Source: CAIWHR01 sp963781285 (lineage in GTDB: Bacteria > Pseudomonadota > Gammaproteobacteria > Burkholderiales > Casimicrobiaceae). From it: DNA of 64,000 nt. The notes below the pieces were generated by a model that was given only the letters and a program-made list of their open reading frames with translations, was not told the origin of the DNA and ran no database searches. The stretch is taken from assembly GCA_963781285.1 (NCBI GenBank), contig CAWAFI010000026.1:124001-188000 (forward strand), in the 5' to 3' direction. Positions 1-9,011 of the stretch are shown here, piece after piece (within the stretch, counting starts at the first letter, position 1; the number at the start of each line of letters is the position of its first letter). A program made the translations under genes and the position numbers.

Positions 1-210
1 AAATTCCTGGCGGAAGTCACGCTGCACGGTCAGCCGTTCGTGAGGGACCTGGACCAAACCGTAGAGAAATACCTGAAGGCGAAGGGTGCTACGGTGAAGT
101 CGTTTGCACTCTACGTCGTCGGTGAAGGCATGGAGAAGAAGAAGGACGATTTCGCGGCTGAAGTCGCCGCGATGGCGAAGGGTCCCGACGGAGCGTCGAC
201 CCGGCATTGA
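1..210 (+). CDS. tsf: Elongation factor Ts, C-terminal fragment (window edge)
   Basis: The frame is open from the first base and stops at TGA 208-210, giving the last 69 residues. The stretch containing GQPFVRDLDQTVEKYLKAKG and VVGEGMEKKKDDFAAEVA is the conserved C-terminal region of EF-Ts, the guanine nucleotide exchange factor for EF-Tu. The start lies outside the window. It sits directly upstream of pyrH and frr, the usual rpsB-tsf-pyrH-frr order in Proteobacteria. The short tail after MAKGPDG is not part of the conserved family core. Confidence 0.93.
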   Translation, partial: KFLAEVTLHGQPFVRDLDQTVEKYLKAKGATVKSFALYVVGEGMEKKKDDFAAEVAAMAKGPDGASTRH

Positions 211-247
211 GTCGAAATCCAACCCGCATCTTCCGGAGGCCTCGCCC

Positions 248-1024
248 ATGAATTCGCCCGCTGCCGTCGTCGCCCCGATCGCCGTTGTCGCCGCGACGCC
301 GGTGGCGGCGAACGAGCCCGCCTATCGGCGCATCCTCCTCAAGCTCTCCGGCGAAGCGCTGATGGGCGACGATGCCTACGGGATCAACCGCGAGGTGATC
401 GACCGCATCGTCGCCGAGATCGCCGAGGTGACGCGAATGGGCGTCGAGGTCGCCATCGTGATCGGCGGCGGCAACATCTTCCGTGGCGTGGCGCCAGGGG
501 CCGCCGGGATGGACCGCGCGACAGCCGACTACATGGGGATGCTCGCGACGCTGATGAACGCGCTGGCACTCCAGGACGCGCTGCGCCGTGCCGGTGTCGA
601 GTCGCGCGTGCAGTCGGCGCTGCGGACCGATCAGGTTGCGGAGCCCTATATCCGCGGCAAGGCGCTGCGCTACCTCGAGGAGCGCAAAGTCGTCATCTTC
701 GCCGCCGGGACCGGCAACCCGTTCTTCACCACCGACACTGCCGCCGCGCTGCGCGGGCGCGAGATGGGTGTGGACATCGTGCTGAAGGCCACCAAAGTCG
801 ACGGTGTCTACACCGCCGATCCGAGCAAGGACCCGAACGCGAGACGCTACGCGGAGCTCACGTTCGACGAAGCGATCGTGAAGAACCTCAAGGTGATGGA
901 CGCGACGGCGCTCGCGCTGTGCCGCGACCAGAACATGCTGCTCAAGGTGTTCTCGATCTTCGTCCCCGGCGCGCTGAAGCGGGTCGTGCTGGGCGGCGAC
1001 GAAGGCACGTTGGTGCATTGCTGA
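248..1024 (+). CDS. pyrH: UMP kinase
   Basis: Phosphorylates UMP to UDP with ATP in the cytoplasmic pyrimidine pathway. The bacterial PyrH amino-acid-kinase fold is visible: KLSGEALMGDD near residues 32-42, the glycine-rich IGGGNIFRG, and GTGNPFFTTDTAA for nucleotide binding. The start is set by GGAGG at 235-239, nine bases before ATG 248. The product is 258 aa, about 20 longer than the usual 236-240, because of an Ala/Val-rich N-terminal extension before AYRRILLKLSGE. No alternative start lies closer to the conserved core, so the extension is probably real. It follows tsf by 37 bases and precedes frr by 18, so co-transcription is likely. Confidence 0.96.
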   Translation: MNSPAAVVAPIAVVAATPVAANEPAYRRILLKLSGEALMGDDAYGINREVIDRIVAEIAEVTRMGVEVAIVIGGGNIFRGVAPGAAGMDRATADYMGMLATLMNALALQDALRRAGVESRVQSALRTDQVAEPYIRGKALRYLEERKVVIFAAGTGNPFFTTDTAAALRGREMGVDIVLKATKVDGVYTADPSKDPNARRYAELTFDEAIVKNLKVMDATALALCRDQNMLLKVFSIFVPGALKRVVLGGDEGTLVHC

Positions 1025-1042
1025 GCATCCCGCGGAGGAGCG

Positions 1043-1600
1043 ATGATCGACGACATCAAGAAGACCGCCGAACAGAAGATGGGGAAGTCGGTCGAGACAC
1101 TGAAAGCCGACCTGGGCAAGGTCCGCACCGGCCGCGCGCATACCGGATTGCTCGACCATATCCATGTCGACTACTACGGCACGCCGATGCCGATCAACCA
1201 GTGCGCAAACGTCACGCTCGCCGATGCGCGCACGATCACCGTGCAGCCATGGGAAAAGAAGATGGTGCCGTTGATCGAGAAGGCAATCCGCGATTCCGAT
1301 CTCGGCCTCAACCCGGCAACCTCGGGCGACCTTATCCGGGTGCCGATGCCTGCGCTGACCGAGGAGCGGCGCCGCGACCTGATCAAGGTAGTCCGGCACG
1401 AGGCGGAAAGTGCGCGCATCGCGGTGCGCAACATCCGCCGCGACGCCAACGAGCACCTGAAGAAGCTGCTGAAGGATCACGCCGTCGCCGAGGACGACGA
1501 GCGCCACGCGCAGGCCGACGTGCAGAAGCTTACCGACCGTTTTATCGCCGAGATCGACAAGGTCCTCGCGGCGAAGGAAACCGACCTGATGGCGGTCTGA
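1043..1600 (+). CDS. frr: Ribosome recycling factor
   Basis: Splits post-termination 70S ribosomes together with EF-G. The 185-aa length is exactly that of the family. Conserved features include the N-terminal MIDDIKKTAEQKMGKSVE helix, the hinge region IHVDYYGTPMPINQ, and the C-terminal long helices with VRNIRRDANEHLKKL. A GGAGGAGC ribosome binding site lies just before ATG 1043. It is the third gene of the tsf-pyrH-frr run, and the frame is intact. Confidence 0.97.
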   Translation: MIDDIKKTAEQKMGKSVETLKADLGKVRTGRAHTGLLDHIHVDYYGTPMPINQCANVTLADARTITVQPWEKKMVPLIEKAIRDSDLGLNPATSGDLIRVPMPALTEERRRDLIKVVRHEAESARIAVRNIRRDANEHLKKLLKDHAVAEDDERHAQADVQKLTDRFIAEIDKVLAAKETDLMAV

Positions 1601-1692
1601 CGGATTCCGATGCCCGGCGATGCCGCCGTCCGGCGACGGCAAGCGGCATCGCGGGAGCTCCGTCGCCCGCACGACCCCGTTCTCCAGACGCC

Positions 1693-2457
1693 TTGTTCAA
1701 AAGCTCCACGCGCGACATCCCCGAGACGCGACCCGTGCCGCGACACGTGGCCATCATCATGGATGGCAACGGCCGCTGGGCGAGGCGGCGGCACCTGCCG
1801 CGCGTCGCGGGCCACCGCCGCGGCGTCGAGGCGGTGCGCGCGATCGTGCGCGCGTGCATCGAGCGGGGCATTCCGTATCTGACGCTGTTTGCGTTTTCCA
1901 GCGAGAATTGGCGTCGCCCACAGGACGAGGTGTCGATCCTGATGGACCTGTTTCTGCGTGCGCTGGAGCAGGAGGTAGCGAAGCTCGACGAGAACGGCAT
2001 CAGGTTCAAGGTGGCGGGCGACACGTCGCGCTTCGATCCGCGTATTCGCGAGCTGATCGCAGCGGGCGAAGCGCTGACCACCGGCAACGCGCGGCTCACG
2101 CTGACCATCGCCGCGAATTACGGCGGGCGCTGGGACGTCGCGCAGGCGGCGCGGCGTTATTTCATTGCCCACCCGGAAGCGGCGCAGGAGGGTGGCGAAT
2201 TCCGGACCGAGGCGCTGGAACCGTACCTGGCGATGGCCTACGCGCCAGAGCCCGACCTGTTCATCCGTACCGGCGGCGAGCAGCGGATCTCGAACTTCCT
2301 GCTCTGGCAGCTCGCGTACACGGAACTCTATTTCACGCCCATGCTCTGGCCGGATTTCGATGCGGCCGCGCTCGATGCCGCGATCGACTGGTACCGCCTG
2401 CGCGAGCGCCGGTACGGGCGAACCAGCGAACAGGTCGAGGCTGCGCAGCGCGCGTGA
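1693..2457 (+). CDS. uppS: Undecaprenyl diphosphate synthase (cis-prenyltransferase)
   Basis: Condenses isopentenyl diphosphate units on farnesyl diphosphate to make the C55 lipid carrier for peptidoglycan and LPS. The family signature HVAIIMDGNGRWARRR sits near residues 18-33, with catalytic Asp24. FAFSSENWRRP and the C-terminal LFIRTGGEQRISNFLLWQ are also present. No ATG lies upstream of the signature in a plausible place. TTG 1693 gives 254 aa with the short pre-signature tail seen in relatives; GTG 1735 is the alternative. It is followed by cdsA after 46 bases, the usual order. Confidence 0.94.
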   Translation: MFKSSTRDIPETRPVPRHVAIIMDGNGRWARRRHLPRVAGHRRGVEAVRAIVRACIERGIPYLTLFAFSSENWRRPQDEVSILMDLFLRALEQEVAKLDENGIRFKVAGDTSRFDPRIRELIAAGEALTTGNARLTLTIAANYGGRWDVAQAARRYFIAHPEAAQEGGEFRTEALEPYLAMAYAPEPDLFIRTGGEQRISNFLLWQLAYTELYFTPMLWPDFDAAALDAAIDWYRLRERRYGRTSEQVEAAQRA

Positions 2458-2503
2458 TGCGCCGCCCCCGCGCGACGGCCGGCCTCCTGCGTTTCTCTAC
2501 GCG

Positions 2504-3343
2504 ATGCTCTCCGCGCGCATCCTCACCGCGCTGATCCTCATTCCGCTCGTCGCGGCGGGACTGTTCCTGCTCCCGGCAAAGGTCTGGGGCGCGGTCACGC
2601 TCGTGGTCATCACCGCGGCCGCAGCCGAATGGGCAGGCCTCGCGGGTTTCCGGAAGCAGGCGTGGCTGCTGTTCGTCGCCGGCACGGTGCTGATCGGCGG
2701 CAACCTCCTTTTCGCGCCATGGTCCGGATTCGGTCGCGGCTGGCCGGACGGTGTGGTGCTGGCGGTATGCGGGCCGGCGACGCTGTTCTGGATCATCGTC
2801 TCCCCGCTGTGGTTGCGCTCAAGCTGGCGGCCCGCGTCCTGGCTCGGGATGGCGGTCGCGGGCTGGCTCGTATTGATCGGCGCCTGGGTCGCCATCGTGC
2901 AGTTGCAGGCCCGGTCACCCTGGCTCGTGCTTGCGGCGATGGCCATCGTCTGGATCGCCGACACCGCTGCGTACTTTACCGGGCGCGCGTACGGCCGACA
3001 CAAGCTCGCGCCGGCAATCAGTCCAGGGAAGACGTGGGAAGGCGTGGGGGGCGCACTCGTCGCCGTCGCCGCATACGCGCTCGCGCTGGTTCCGCTCGCG
3101 GCGGAGGCTGGCTGGACCCGGGAAGTATCGGCGCTTGCAGTCGCCGCGTGGATCGCGGTCGCGGTCGCGCTGGCGCTGCTGTCCGTCGTCGGCGACCTGT
3201 TCGAATCGCTGCTCAAGCGCCACGCCGGCGTCAAGGACAGCGGCAACCTGTTGCCCGGCCACGGCGGCATCCTCGATCGGGTCGACGCGCTGCTCGCGGC
3301 GATGCCGCCGGCAGCCTTGCTAGCGCTCGCGTTCCTGCGATGA
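2504..3343 (+). CDS. cdsA: Phosphatidate cytidylyltransferase
   Basis: Integral inner-membrane enzyme that makes CDP-diacylglycerol from phosphatidic acid and CTP. The 279-aa protein is almost entirely hydrophobic with about eight membrane segments. It carries the CDP-DAG synthase signature near the C-terminus: VKDSGNLLPGHGGILDRVDAL, preceded by the metal-binding SPGKTWEGVGG. ATG 2504 is chosen because MLSARILTALILIPLV is a normal first membrane segment. Its stop overlaps the dxr start by four bases, indicating translational coupling. Confidence 0.95.
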   Translation: MLSARILTALILIPLVAAGLFLLPAKVWGAVTLVVITAAAAEWAGLAGFRKQAWLLFVAGTVLIGGNLLFAPWSGFGRGWPDGVVLAVCGPATLFWIIVSPLWLRSSWRPASWLGMAVAGWLVLIGAWVAIVQLQARSPWLVLAAMAIVWIADTAAYFTGRAYGRHKLAPAISPGKTWEGVGGALVAVAAYALALVPLAAEAGWTREVSALAVAAWIAVAVALALLSVVGDLFESLLKRHAGVKDSGNLLPGHGGILDRVDALLAAMPPAALLALAFLR

Positions 3344-4548
3344 CGTTTCGTCGCGTGAGCCTGCTGGGCGCATCCGGGTCGATCGGCGACTCGGCCCTCG
3401 ACGTCATCGCGCGCCACCCCGACCGCTTCGGCGTAACCGCCCTTGCGGCAAACCGGCAGTGGGAGAAGCTGGCCGTATTGTGTCACCGCCATCGGCCGCA
3501 GGTCGCGGCGCTCCTCGACCCCGATGCGGCGCGGGCGCTGGCGCGGGCGCTGGCGGGACAGGGATTGCCGACGCGCGTGCTCGGCGGAGAGGCGGGCCTC
3601 GTCGAAGCTGCGGCGATGCCGGAAGTCGATACAGTGCTGGCGGCGATCGTCGGGGCAGCGGGCCTCGCCCCAACGCTTGCCGCGGCCCACGCTGGCAAGC
3701 GCATCCTGCTCGCGAACAAGGAAGCGCTCGTCATCGGCGGGGCCGCGTTCATGGCGGCGGTCGAGGCCGGCGGGGCGACGCTGGTACCGATCGACAGCGA
3801 GCACAATGCGATCTTTCAGTGCCTCCCGCCACGCTACCGACGCGATCCGGGGGATGCCGGCGTGCGCCGCATCCTGCTCACGGCCTCGGGCGGACCGTTT
3901 CGCACGCGGCCGCTCGCGGACCTCGATCGCGTCACGCCGGATGAGGCCTGCGCGCATCCGAATTGGGTCATGGGCAGGAAGATCAGTGTCGACTCGGCGA
4001 CGATGATGAACAAGGGTCTCGAGGTGATCGAGGCGCACTGGCTGTTCGGCGTCCCGCGCGAGGCGATCGAGGTCGTCATCCACCCGGAGAGCGTCGTCCA
4101 TTCGCTGGTCGAATACGTTGATGGAAGCGTGCTCGCCCAGCTCGGCAACCCGGACATGCGCACGCCGATCGCGCAGGCGCTCGCGTTCCCCGATCGCGTC
4201 GACGCCGGCGTGGATGCACTCGAACTCGCGCGGCTGCGCACCCTGACGTTCGAGGCGCCCGATCTGAATCGCTTTCCCTGTCTCAGGCTCGCCTTCGACG
4301 CGTTGGCCGCCGGAGGTACGGCGCCGGCGGTGCTGAATGCCGCGAACGAGATCGCGGTGGCAGCCTTCCTCGATGCCCGCATCCGCTATACCGACATCGC
4401 GCCGGCGTGCGCCGAGGCGCTGGCGCACCTGCCGGCACGGCCCGTCCGGTCACTCGCCGATGCGCTTGCGGCCGACGCCGAGGCGCGGGCGCACGTCCGC
4501 GCGTGGCTGAAGCTCCCGCCCGACGGCTCATCTTCGCTTGCTGCCTGA
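3340..4548 (+). CDS. dxr: 1-deoxy-D-xylulose 5-phosphate reductoisomerase
   Basis: Second step of the MEP isoprenoid pathway: DXP is rearranged and reduced with NADPH to MEP. At 402 aa it has the family length. The NADPH-binding LGASGSIGDSALDVI is at the N-terminus. LANKEALV, IDSEHNAIFQCLP, SGGPFR, HPNWVMGRKISVDSATMMNKG and HPESVVHSLVEY carry the metal and substrate residues. ATG 3340 overlaps the cdsA stop (ATGA). With uppS next door, isoprenoid precursor and carrier synthesis are grouped. Confidence 0.97.
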   Translation: MTFRRVSLLGASGSIGDSALDVIARHPDRFGVTALAANRQWEKLAVLCHRHRPQVAALLDPDAARALARALAGQGLPTRVLGGEAGLVEAAAMPEVDTVLAAIVGAAGLAPTLAAAHAGKRILLANKEALVIGGAAFMAAVEAGGATLVPIDSEHNAIFQCLPPRYRRDPGDAGVRRILLTASGGPFRTRPLADLDRVTPDEACAHPNWVMGRKISVDSATMMNKGLEVIEAHWLFGVPREAIEVVIHPESVVHSLVEYVDGSVLAQLGNPDMRTPIAQALAFPDRVDAGVDALELARLRTLTFEAPDLNRFPCLRLAFDALAAGGTAPAVLNAANEIAVAAFLDARIRYTDIAPACAEALAHLPARPVRSLADALAADAEARAHVRAWLKLPPDGSSSLAA

Positions 4549-4555
4549 TAACCTG

Positions 4556-5905
4556 ATGGATGTCGCCCAGAAACTGCTCGCGTTCCTCGTCGTCCTTGGC
4601 GTGCTGATCACGTTTCACGAGTTCGGCCATTTCTGGGTCGCGCGCCTGTGCGGCGTCAAGGTTCTGCGTTTTTCCGTCGGTTTCGGGCGCGTTATCTGGT
4701 CACGCCGTTTCGGACACGACCATACCGAATGGGCCATTTCGGCCGTTCCACTCGGCGGCTACGTGAAAATGGCCGACGAGCGCGAAGGCGACGTCGCGCC
4801 CTCCGATCGCGACCGCGCCTTCAACCGGCAAAGCGTGTGGAAGCGGATCGCGATCGTGGCCGCAGGCCCGATCGCGAATCTCGTGCTCGCGGTGCTGCTG
4901 TTTACCGGGATGTACATCGCGGGCATTCCGGGACAGCGCGCGCTGCTCGCCGAACCGCCGGCAGATACGCCGGCGGCGGCAGCCGGGGTGCGCGTGGGCG
5001 ATCTCGTCGTCGCCGTCGATGGCGGCGCTGTTCGCAGCTGGCAGGACTTGCGCTGGCGGCTGCTTGGCGCGTCAGGTCACCCCGACGTTGTGTTGTCAGT
5101 CGAGCGCCCCGACGGATCATCAGGGACCCGCATCGTCTCGCTTGCGGCGCTGGCCCCGGCCGATTGGGAAGGCAATTTCCTGCCGCGGCTCGGCTTGCAG
5201 GTTGATCTTGGTGCGCCGGTCGTCGACCAGGTGATTGCCGGCAAGCCGGCCGAGCGCGCGGGGTTGCAGGCCGGCGACCGCATTCTGGCGATCGACGGCG
5301 CCGACGTGAACTCGCCGGCCGACGCAGCGAGCCGGACCAATGCGAAACCTGGCGCACCGGTGACGTTCACGATCGCGCGCGATGGGCGCACATTCGATGT
5401 GACGCTCACGACGGAGATTGCGGAGCAGGGTGGCCGTCGGGTCGGCATTGCCGGCGTGCGGCTCAAGGTGGATCCGGCGACTGCCGCGAACCTGGCTGTG
5501 ATCGCGCGCTACGGCGTTCTCGACGCGCTAGCACAGGGCGTCGGCAAGACATGGGAGCTGTCGGTCTTCACGTTGAAGATGCTCGGCCGCATCCTGATCG
5601 GCGACGCCTCGCTCAAGAACATCAGCGGGCCGATCACGATGGCCGATTACGCGGGGCAATCGGCGCAAGCCGGCGCCCTCGTCTTCATCGGCTATCTCGC
5701 GCTCATCAGCATCAGCCTCGGCGTGCTCAACCTGCTGCCGGTTCCGCTGTTGGATGGGGGTCATTTGCTGTATTATTTCGCGGAAATCATCAAGGGCAGT
5801 CCCGTTTCCGATCGCGCCTTCGAGGTCGGCCAGCGCATAGGCATGGCCGTGCTGGCGGTGCTGATGGCACTGGCGCTGTTCAATGACCTCACCCGCCTGT
5901 TTTAG
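4556..5905 (+). CDS. rseP: RIP metalloprotease RseP (site-2 protease)
   Basis: Inner-membrane zinc protease that cleaves anti-sigma factor RseA and clears signal-peptide remnants. HEFGH at residues 21-25 gives two zinc ligands and the catalytic Glu. LLPVPLLDGGH near the C-terminus gives the third zinc ligand. Two PDZ domains lie between, recognisable from the paired PAxxAGxxxGDxIxxxxG patterns (AAAAGVRVGDLVVAVDG and AERAGLQAGDRILAIDG). Four membrane segments are expected. ATG 4556 (449 aa) is preferred over TTG 4538, which would overlap dxr. The bamA-skp genes that follow are typical neighbours. Confidence 0.95.
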   Translation: MDVAQKLLAFLVVLGVLITFHEFGHFWVARLCGVKVLRFSVGFGRVIWSRRFGHDHTEWAISAVPLGGYVKMADEREGDVAPSDRDRAFNRQSVWKRIAIVAAGPIANLVLAVLLFTGMYIAGIPGQRALLAEPPADTPAAAAGVRVGDLVVAVDGGAVRSWQDLRWRLLGASGHPDVVLSVERPDGSSGTRIVSLAALAPADWEGNFLPRLGLQVDLGAPVVDQVIAGKPAERAGLQAGDRILAIDGADVNSPADAASRTNAKPGAPVTFTIARDGRTFDVTLTTEIAEQGGRRVGIAGVRLKVDPATAANLAVIARYGVLDALAQGVGKTWELSVFTLKMLGRILIGDASLKNISGPITMADYAGQSAQAGALVFIGYLALISISLGVLNLLPVPLLDGGHLLYYFAEIIKGSPVSDRAFEVGQRIGMAVLAVLMALALFNDLTRLF

Positions 5906-6061
5906 TGGCCTGTAGCATCCAATTCGCAACTGTCTGGCGTGCGCTGCGCGCCAATGGCTCCGTTGCCGAAGCTCGCGAGGGCGCCTACCCTTGCTTCGCC
6001 TCGGCACCAGGCCCTCGGCGCGGATCGCGGCGCCATATCCGTGCATTCAGTTCCGAATCGG

Positions 6062-8425
6062 ATGTCACAGGCCACTGACCTCCGGCGCGGTGTGCCTTCT
6101 GCCCCGCGTCGCGCCGGCATTCTCCTGAGACTTCGCCTCATTCCCGTGGTTGCCGGCGCGCTGCTCTCGGCCATGGTGCCGCTCGCCGCCAGCGCTTTCG
6201 ATGCGTTCGTCGTACGCGACATCCGCGTCGAAGGGGTGCAGCGCACCGAGGCCGGAACCGTCTTCTCCTATCTGCCGATCAAGGTCGGTGACCGCGTCGA
6301 CGACGCAAAGGCGGCGCAGGCGGTCAAGGCGCTGTTCGCGACCGGGTTCTTTCGCGACGTGCGGCTCGAGGCGGAGAGCGGAGTGCTGGTCGTCATCGTG
6401 CAGGAGCGTCCGACCATCAGCAGGGTCGAGATCACCGGCAACAAGGAATTCGACACCGACACGCTGAAGAAGGCGCTGAAGGACATCGGTCTTGCCGAAG
6501 CGCGCATTTTCGACCGATCGGCGCTCGACCGCGCGGAGCAGGAAATGAAGCGGCAGTACATCACGCGCGGCAAATATGCGGCGAAGGTCACGACCACGGT
6601 CACGCCGCAGGAGCGCAACCGGGTGGCGGTCAACTTCACGATCGAGGAAGGTGATTCGGCGAAGATCGCGCGGATCAACATCGTTGGCAACAAGGCGTTC
6701 TCCGAGTCGGAGCTGCTCGGCCTGATGACGCTCTCTACGCCGGGGTGGATGACCTGGTATACGAAGAACGACCAGTACTCGAAGCAGAAGCTCTCGGCGG
6801 ACCTCGAAATCATCCGCAGCTTCTACCAGAACCGCGGCTACCTGGAGTTCAACGTCGAGTCCACGCAGGTCTCGATCACGCCGGACAAGGAAGACATCTA
6901 CATCACGGTGAACATCAGCGAGGGCGGGCAGTTCACGGTATCCGATGTCCGGCTGGCCGGCGACCTGGCTGTTCCCGAGCCGGACCTCGCGCGCCTCGTA
7001 ACACTTCGCGTTGGCGACGTCTACTCGCGCGACCGCCTCCAGGCAACGGCAAAGGGAATCAGCGACCGGCTGGGCACCGAGGGCTACGCGTTCGCGAACG
7101 TCAATGTCGTGCCCGAGGTCGATCGCGCGAAGCAGCAGGCGTCGTTCACGATCTACATCGATCCGGGTCGGCGTGTCTACGTGCGCAAGATCAACATCAC
7201 CGGCAACGTCAAGACCCGCGACGAAGTGGTCCGGCGCGAAATGCGCCAGCTGGAGGGCGCGTGGTACGACGGCGCACGCATCGAGCGGTCGAAGGTGCGG
7301 ATCAGGCGCCTCGGCTATTTCGAGGACGTAAACATCGAGACGCCGCCGGTACCCGGAACGACCGACCAGGCCGACGTCGAGGTGACGATCGTCGAGAAAG
7401 CGACCGGCAACCTTTCGGCCGGTGTCGGATATTCGAGCGCCGACGGTTTCGTGTTCAGCGGGTCAGTCTCGCAGCAGAACATCTTCGGCAGCGGCAACGC
7501 GCTGATCGCAGCGCTCAATACCAGCAAGATCAACCGCACGATCTCGCTCGCCTTCACCGAGCCGTACTGGACTATCGACGGCATCTCGCGCACGCTGGAG
7601 GTGTACCAGAGGAACGTCGATCCGACCTCGCTCGCGGTGTCGCAGTACGCGTCGTCGACGATCGGCGGCGCGGTGGGCTTCGGCGTGCCCGTGACCGAGA
7701 CCGACACCGTGAACATAGGCTTTCGCGCCGAGCACACGGAACTGTCGCTGTTCGACAACAGCCCGCCGATCTACTATCAGTTCGTCAATGACTTCGGGTA
7801 CACGACCAATGCCTACATCACGGCCGTCGGCTGGTCGCGTGACACCCGCAACGACATCCTCTATCCTACGCAGGGCACGCTGCAGAGCGCGGTGGGCGAG
7901 GTGGGTCTGCCGTTCGGTGACCTTTCGTTCTACAAGGTCAACTACCTGGTCCAGTCGTTCTGGCCGGTGTTCGGGGATTTCGTGCTGATGCTGCGCGGCG
8001 ACGTGGGATATGCCGATGGCTATGGCGGCAAGCCGCTGCCGTTCTACAAGGCGTTTTACGCCGGCGGCGTCGGCTCGGTTCGCGGCTATGAGACGGCGTC
8101 GCTGGGCCCGCAGGACATCTACAACAACGCGACCGGCGGTAAGCGCAAGATCATCGGCAACATCGAAGTGTTCTATCCGATCCTCAAGGGAGACAAATCC
8201 GTGCGCGGCAGCCTGTTCGTCGACGCCGGCCAGATTTACGTCAACGGCCAGGAGCCGCCGGAGCGCGAGCAGTACGCGCTGCAGTCGTTCCGCTACTCGG
8301 CAGGCGCCGGCCTCGCATGGAACTCGCCGGTCGGGCCGCTGAAGTTCAGCTATGCGTACCCGCTCAACTCCAAGGCGCTCGACAAGATTCAGCGCTTCCA
8401 GTTCCAGGTCGGCACCGTATTCTGA
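6062..8425 (+). CDS. bamA: Outer-membrane protein assembly factor BamA
   Basis: Core of the BAM complex that folds beta-barrels into the outer membrane. A basic N-terminus and hydrophobic segment ending AASA before FDAFVVRDIRVEG mark a signal peptide. Five POTRA repeats follow over roughly residues 45-440. The C-terminal Omp85 barrel contains the lid-lock loop VRGYETASLGP, and the protein ends in phenylalanine (FQVGTVF), as barrel substrates do. ATG 6062 gives 787 aa, the family length. The reading frame has no break. A 156-base gap separates it from rseP and skp follows closely. Confidence 0.96.
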   Translation: MSQATDLRRGVPSAPRRAGILLRLRLIPVVAGALLSAMVPLAASAFDAFVVRDIRVEGVQRTEAGTVFSYLPIKVGDRVDDAKAAQAVKALFATGFFRDVRLEAESGVLVVIVQERPTISRVEITGNKEFDTDTLKKALKDIGLAEARIFDRSALDRAEQEMKRQYITRGKYAAKVTTTVTPQERNRVAVNFTIEEGDSAKIARINIVGNKAFSESELLGLMTLSTPGWMTWYTKNDQYSKQKLSADLEIIRSFYQNRGYLEFNVESTQVSITPDKEDIYITVNISEGGQFTVSDVRLAGDLAVPEPDLARLVTLRVGDVYSRDRLQATAKGISDRLGTEGYAFANVNVVPEVDRAKQQASFTIYIDPGRRVYVRKINITGNVKTRDEVVRREMRQLEGAWYDGARIERSKVRIRRLGYFEDVNIETPPVPGTTDQADVEVTIVEKATGNLSAGVGYSSADGFVFSGSVSQQNIFGSGNALIAALNTSKINRTISLAFTEPYWTIDGISRTLEVYQRNVDPTSLAVSQYASSTIGGAVGFGVPVTETDTVNIGFRAEHTELSLFDNSPPIYYQFVNDFGYTTNAYITAVGWSRDTRNDILYPTQGTLQSAVGEVGLPFGDLSFYKVNYLVQSFWPVFGDFVLMLRGDVGYADGYGGKPLPFYKAFYAGGVGSVRGYETASLGPQDIYNNATGGKRKIIGNIEVFYPILKGDKSVRGSLFVDAGQIYVNGQEPPEREQYALQSFRYSAGAGLAWNSPVGPLKFSYAYPLNSKALDKIQRFQFQVGTVF

Positions 8426-8452
8426 CCGGCCCGCATGCAGCAGGAGAATCCC

Positions 8453-8974
8453 GTGAAACGCCGCACCCATCGAATCCTCGCCGCCTTGTTCGCCGCCGTC
8501 GCACTGGCGATGGCGAGCGCCGCAACGGCGCAGGCCGCCGAATACAAGATCGGCTTCGTCAACACCGAACGCCTGTTCCGCGACGCCGCGCCGGCGAAAC
8601 GCGCGCAGCAGAAGCTGGAAAAGGAATTCGCCGCGCGGGATGCGGAAATCCAGAAGCTGTCGAAACAGGTGCGCGACCTGCAGGCACTGCTCGAAAAGGA
8701 CGGCGTCACGATGGCGGAAACTGAGCGCCGCAACAAGGAGCGCGACCTTGCCAACCTGTCGCGCGACCTGCAGCGCTCGCAGCGCGAATTCCGCGAGGAC
8801 CTGAACCTGCGCCGCAACGAGGAGCTGGCGAGCGTCCAGGAGCGCGCGAACAAGGTGATCCAGCAGATCGCCGAAGCCGAGAAATTCGACCTGATCATCC
8901 AGGACCCGGTTGTTTTCGCGAGCCAGAAGATCGACATCACCGACAAGGTGATCAAGGCGCTCGCCGACAAGTAA
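8453..8974 (+). CDS. skp: Periplasmic chaperone Skp/OmpH family
   Basis: Periplasmic holdase that carries unfolded outer-membrane proteins to BAM. The signal peptide ends in ATAQAA and the mature protein opens with EYKIGFVNTERLFRDAAPAK, the usual OmpH start. It then runs as a charged coiled coil of tentacle type and closes with the conserved KFDLIIQDPVVFASQKIDIT. GTG 8453 is chosen because AGGAG at 8442-8446 sits seven bases before it; ATG 8435 has no ribosome binding site. The 173-aa length is normal for the family. Confidence 0.93.
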   Translation: MKRRTHRILAALFAAVALAMASAATAQAAEYKIGFVNTERLFRDAAPAKRAQQKLEKEFAARDAEIQKLSKQVRDLQALLEKDGVTMAETERRNKERDLANLSRDLQRSQREFREDLNLRRNEELASVQERANKVIQQIAEAEKFDLIIQDPVVFASQKIDITDKVIKALADK

Positions 8975-9011
8975 GGCAGGCGGTGCCGCCGGCGCGCCGC
9001 GGGTCCCTCGC

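Noticed and set aside
89..1672. Long minus-strand open frame of 527 codons antisense to pyrH and frr
   Set aside because: It mirrors the third-position GC bias of the real plus-strand genes, has no recognisable protein features, and the sense frames encode well-known proteins.
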